From the NCBI GenBank assembly GCA_021777635.1, contig JAJYDI010000085.1:1-8731 (forward strand): a DNA stretch of 8,731 nt, written 5' to 3'. Position 1 is the first letter of the stretch; every line of letters starts with the position of its first letter. The stretch is from Pseudomonadota bacterium. Its GTDB lineage: Bacteria; Pseudomonadota; Gammaproteobacteria; Xanthomonadales; Rhodanobacteraceae. The notes under the pieces are model-generated. The model saw only the letters and a list, made by a program, of their open reading frames with translations, ran no database searches and was not told the origin of the DNA. Below, piece by piece: positions 6,560 to 8,731 of this stretch. Made by a program: the position numbers and the translations under genes.

Positions 6560-7321
6560 TCAGCCGCGCGCGAAAAACCACGCCGTCATCACCAAGCCGA
6601 CCCCGACCACGAACAGTCGCAGCCGCGCCGGCGCCACCCGTCGCGCCAGCAACGGGCCGATCCAGCCGCCGACGATCGCCGCGAGCAGCATGATCAGCGC
6701 CTCGCGCCACCAGACCGCGCGGGCGGCGATGAAGATGGCCGCGGCGACCACATTCATGCAGCCGCTGAGCACCGTCTTGACTCCGTTCATGGCATGGATC
6801 TCGGTCATGCCGTACAGGCCGAGCATCGCCAGCATCAGGATGCCGATGCCGCCGCCGAAGTAGCCGCCATAGATGCCGATCAGCGCCTGCACCACGACCA
6901 GTGCCGGCACGCCGACATGTGCGCGTCGGCGCAGGGCATCGGTCAACGGCCTTCCCAACGCGAACACCAGGGTGCCGAACAGCAGCAGCCACGGCACGAT
7001 GTCGGCGAACAGCTGCTCGGGCGTCAGCAGCAGCAGGATCGAGCCCGCCGCGCCGCCGATCAGGCTGACCACCACGAAAGCCGTCATCGGCAGTTGGCCG
7101 CGTGCCGAGCCGATATCGCGGCGATAGACCCAGGCGCTGGCAAAGGTACCCGGCAGCAGCGCAACCGTGCTGGTGGCGTTGGCGATCACCGCAGGCACGC
7201 CGGCCAGCACCAGTGCCGGGAACGTGAGGAAGCTGCCACCGCCCGCGACCGCGTTGAGCGCGCCGGCCAGCAGGCTGGCGACGACGAGCAGGGTCAGATG
7301 CACGGGGCTGGGCAAGGGCAT
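6560..7321 (-). CDS. TauE/SafE-family inner-membrane permease (sulfite exporter-like)
   Basis: This 253-residue, very hydrophobic protein has about seven or eight transmembrane segments and belongs to TauE/SafE (formerly DUF81). The family's internal duplication is visible. The first half has GALNAVAGGGSFLTFPAL at about residues 20-37, then NATSTVAL. The second half has GIYGGYFGGGIGIL at 149-162, then a conserved asparagine and lysine in MNGVKTVLSG. Characterised relatives move sulfite, sulfoacetate or other small organosulfur anions, but most members have no proven substrate, and no sulfonate or taurine genes are near here. No good Shine-Dalgarno precedes the ATG at 7321; the start is supported by the immediate first membrane helix. 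It is divergent from the peroxiredoxin gene and shares its upstream region. Confidence 0.9.
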   Translation of the reverse strand: MPLPSPVHLTLLVVASLLAGALNAVAGGGSFLTFPALVLAGVPAVIANATSTVALLPGTFASAWVYRRDIGSARGQLPMTAFVVVSLIGGAAGSILLLLTPEQLFADIVPWLLLFGTLVFALGRPLTDALRRRAHVGVPALVVVQALIGIYGGYFGGGIGILMLAMLGLYGMTEIHAMNGVKTVLSGCMNVVAAAIFIAARAVWWREALIMLLAAIVGGWIGPLLARRVAPARLRLFVVGVGLVMTAWFFARG

Positions 7322-7477
7322 CGGGACGGGCTGTGCAAACGGACGTCCGAGTATGCCATCCGTATGGTCTTCCTCACGTCATCTGAACGCGCCGGCGCTA
7401 GAGTGCCGGGGGGTGCGCTGTCGGTCTGCCGCCGCGGACTGCACCGTACCGGCTCTCCATCCGACCCGAGGTGACGT
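7322..7477. promoter_or_regulatory. Divergent promoter region between permease and peroxiredoxin genes
   Basis: This 156-bp gap must hold the promoters of both divergent genes. It contains a perfect 10-bp palindrome, CGGACGTCCG, at 7340-7349, which is 19 bp from the permease start. An inverted repeat CCATccgtATGG lies at 7356-7367. A third repeat, CCGGC at 7392-7396 with GCCGG at 7405-7409, encloses TAGAGT (7399-7404), a 4-of-6 match to a -10 box for the peroxiredoxin gene. No convincing -35 element is present. Any of the repeats could be an operator, but none matches a regulator motif I know. Confidence 0.35.
7468..7474 (+). promoter_or_regulatory. Ribosome-binding site of the peroxiredoxin gene
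   Basis: GAGGTGA lies just before the ATG at 7478, with GAGG six bases away. This supports the ATG whose product begins with a signal peptide. Confidence 0.75.
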
Positions 7478-8020
7478 ATGAAACGCCTGACCCTGATGCT
7501 GCTGGCGCTGAGCGCGCTGGTGGCGCCGATCGCTCTCCTGGCCGCCGACAGCATGCCCGCCGTGGGCCAGATGGCGCCGGCCTTCAAGCTGCAGGACCAG
7601 AACGGCAAGTGGCAAAGTCTCGAGCACTACAAGGGCGACTGGGTGGTGCTGTATTTCTATCCCAAGGATTTCACCCCGGGTTGCACCACCGAGGTCTGCA
7701 AGTTCCGTGACGATTACCTCAAGATCCGCAAGGAAGGCGCGCATGTCCTCGCGGTCAGCCTCGATGACGTCCAGTCGCACGCCGAGTTCGCGGCCAAATA
7801 CCACGCGCCGTTTCCGATGCTGGCCGACACCAGTCACGCGGTCGCCGGCGAATACGGCGTGCTGACCTCGATGATGGGCATCCATTACGCCAAGCGCACC
7901 ACCTTCATCATCGATCCGCAGGGGCGCATCGCCAAGGTTTACGCCGGCGTCGATCCGAGTGCCAATTCCGCCCAGATCATCGCCGACCTGCCCAAGCTCA
8001 AGGCCGCCGACAAGACCTGA
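7478..8020 (+). CDS. Exported PrxQ/Bcp-type peroxiredoxin
   Basis: This 180-residue thiol peroxidase would reduce hydrogen peroxide and organic hydroperoxides. The thioredoxin fold contains the active site DFTPGCTTEVC: peroxidatic C69, with T66 and P62 in the usual places, and a resolving cysteine C74 five residues later. That spacing defines the PrxQ/Bcp subgroup, which forms an intramolecular disulfide. R140 in the KRTTFIID segment fits the conserved active-site arginine. Unlike classical Bcp (about 156 residues, cytosolic), it has a signal peptide at residues 1-23 (MKRLTLMLLALSALVAPIALLAA before DS), so it should act in the periplasm. It would need an exported thiol reductant there, and none is encoded in the window. 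It has its own ribosome-binding site and is followed by a GC-rich stem-loop, so it is probably transcribed alone. It is divergent from the TauE/SafE permease. Confidence 0.93.
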   Translation: MKRLTLMLLALSALVAPIALLAADSMPAVGQMAPAFKLQDQNGKWQSLEHYKGDWVVLYFYPKDFTPGCTTEVCKFRDDYLKIRKEGAHVLAVSLDDVQSHAEFAAKYHAPFPMLADTSHAVAGEYGVLTSMMGIHYAKRTTFIIDPQGRIAKVYAGVDPSANSAQIIADLPKLKAADKT

Positions 8021-8272
8021 GATCTGCCCGCCGCCGCCGCCGCGCGCAACGCCCGCGCTGGACGGCGGCGAGGATCGGCACGTACCCGTACGGCGTCGCG
8101 GCGCTCGCGCGCCGCGCCTGAGGACCCGGCGCGTGCGTCGCTCTCCGCGCGACATGGCCCTCGACGCGCAAGCCGTCGAAGCGGCCCCACCGCCTTGCAT
8201 TCCCGGTCGGCATGCCTTTCACTCGCCGCAGCGGAGCCGGTGTGGCCGCGCCCAGCCGATGGAGGACCACCG
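8021..8272. other. Intergenic region between peroxiredoxin and transporter genes
   Basis: The 252-bp gap appears non-coding. Fifteen bases after the peroxiredoxin stop, CGCCGCCG at 8035-8042 pairs with CGGCGGCG at 8063-8070, with an inner GCGC/GCGC helix (8044-8047 and 8055-8058). This may be a transcript 3' end, though no T-run follows. A second hairpin at 8161-8179 has a 6-bp stem (TCGACG/CGTCGA) and a 7-nt loop. I find no clear promoter for the transporter gene, although it probably lies here, and no preQ1-riboswitch pattern. Short open frames across the gap look like chance products of GC-rich sequence. Confidence 0.4.
8261..8265 (+). promoter_or_regulatory. Ribosome-binding site of the queuosine-precursor transporter gene
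   Basis: GGAGG stands seven bases before the ATG at 8273 and is one of the best Shine-Dalgarno matches in the window. It supports that start over an out-of-frame ATG at 8259. Confidence 0.75.
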
Positions 8273-8731
8273 ATGGCCGCGCCGATCCGCAGCTACCGCT
8301 ACTACGACCTGATCCTCGGCGCCTTCGTCTGCGTTCTGCTCTGCGCCAACCTGATCGGTCCGGCCAAGATCGCCGAGGTGCACGGCATCACCTTCGGTGC
8401 CGGCGTGCTGTTCTTTCCGATTTCCTACCTGTTCGGCGACATCCTCACCGAGGTCTACGGCTACGCGCGCTCGCGACGGGTGATCTGGTCGGGCCTGATC
8501 GCGCTGGTGTTCGCCTCGTTGATGAGCGCGGTCGTCGTGGCACTGCCGCCCGCGCACGGCTGGCACGACCAGGCCGCCTACGAAACCATCTTCGGCCAGA
8601 CCCCACGCATCGTGATCGCCTCGATCACCGCGTTCTTCGTCGGCGAATTCGTCAATTCCTTCGTGCTCGCCAAGATGAAGATCTTCACCGCCGGGCGCTG
8701 GCTGTGGACGCGTACGGTCGGCTCGACGATC
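8273..8731 (+). CDS. yhhQ: YhhQ-family queuosine precursor transporter (N-terminal part, cut by window edge)
   Basis: The first 153 residues of an inner-membrane transporter of the VUT/COG1738 family are present; relatives are usually about 220-240 residues, so roughly the last third is missing. Four membrane segments can be seen at about residues 12-30, 41-60, 70-92 and 114-132. The family hallmark FFPISYLFGDILTEVYGY is at residues 47-64, with P49, D56 and E60. E. coli YhhQ imports the 7-deazaguanine precursors preQ0 and preQ1, which feed queuosine modification of tRNA anticodons. No queuosine-synthesis gene is in the window, so the role rests on family membership alone. The start is fixed by GGAGG and by the first membrane helix. 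Confidence 0.88.
   Translation, partial: MAAPIRSYRYYDLILGAFVCVLLCANLIGPAKIAEVHGITFGAGVLFFPISYLFGDILTEVYGYARSRRVIWSGLIALVFASLMSAVVVALPPAHGWHDQAAYETIFGQTPRIVIASITAFFVGEFVNSFVLAKMKIFTAGRWLWTRTVGSTI

Noticed and set aside
6514..6572. 9-bp inverted repeat (CGCGCGCGG/CCGCGCGCG) around the convergent ends of the VOC and permease genes, as a two-way terminator
   Set aside because: The arms are simple CG alternation inside both coding ends, the loop is 41 bases, and no T-run is present on either side.
7379..8200. A 273-codon minus-strand open frame opposite the peroxiredoxin gene
   Set aside because: The plus strand has a complete PrxQ active site, signal peptide and ribosome-binding site; the minus-strand product is low-complexity.
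8021..8272. A preQ1 riboswitch upstream of the queuosine-precursor transporter gene
   Set aside because: No A-rich tail, pseudoknot pattern or usual short hairpin of a preQ1-I aptamer can be seen near the ribosome-binding site.

Overview
The window is a compact, very GC-rich (by eye about two thirds G+C) stretch of bacterial chromosome. It has nine protein-coding genes, two of them cut by the window edges, and no RNA genes, mobile elements or CRISPR arrays that I can support. A proteobacterium of the Xanthomonadales/Lysobacterales (Xanthomonadaceae or Rhodanobacteraceae) is the best guess. The reasons are the homodimeric, E. coli-type pyruvate dehydrogenase E1 standing apart from its E2/E3 genes, its C-terminal tail, the extreme codon GC, and an in-gene run of CGGGAC-type heptanucleotides of the kind I recall from that group. 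This placement is an inference and was not searched.

Left part (1-2444): the 5' end of a DUF481/YdiY-like exported outer-membrane protein reads leftward. Divergent from it is a two-gene unit, a YafY-type HTH-WYL regulator whose stop codon overlaps the start of an RssA-like patatin hydrolase (ATGA overlap). Centre (2545-5292): aceE, the pyruvate dehydrogenase E1 component. It carries all recognisable catalytic motifs plus an interdomain linker enlarged by an eight-unit 7-bp repeat. Its stop codon is followed at once by a two-part GC-rich stem-loop. Right of this (5388-6550): a lipoprotein of unknown function with a CxxxC pair, then a small VOC (glyoxalase/dioxygenase-fold) protein, both reading right.

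A TauE/SafE-type permease (6560-7321) reads left, convergent with the VOC gene. It is divergent from an exported PrxQ/Bcp-type peroxiredoxin (7478-8020); the 156-bp gap between them has a 10-bp perfect palindrome and another inverted repeat over a possible -10 box. The window ends inside a YhhQ-family queuosine-precursor transporter gene.

Most of this is ordinary housekeeping or general-function chromosome. I see no convincing new multi-gene defence or biosynthetic system. The two items most worth a second look are the heptanucleotide repeat read through in frame inside aceE and the translationally coupled WYL regulator-patatin pair.
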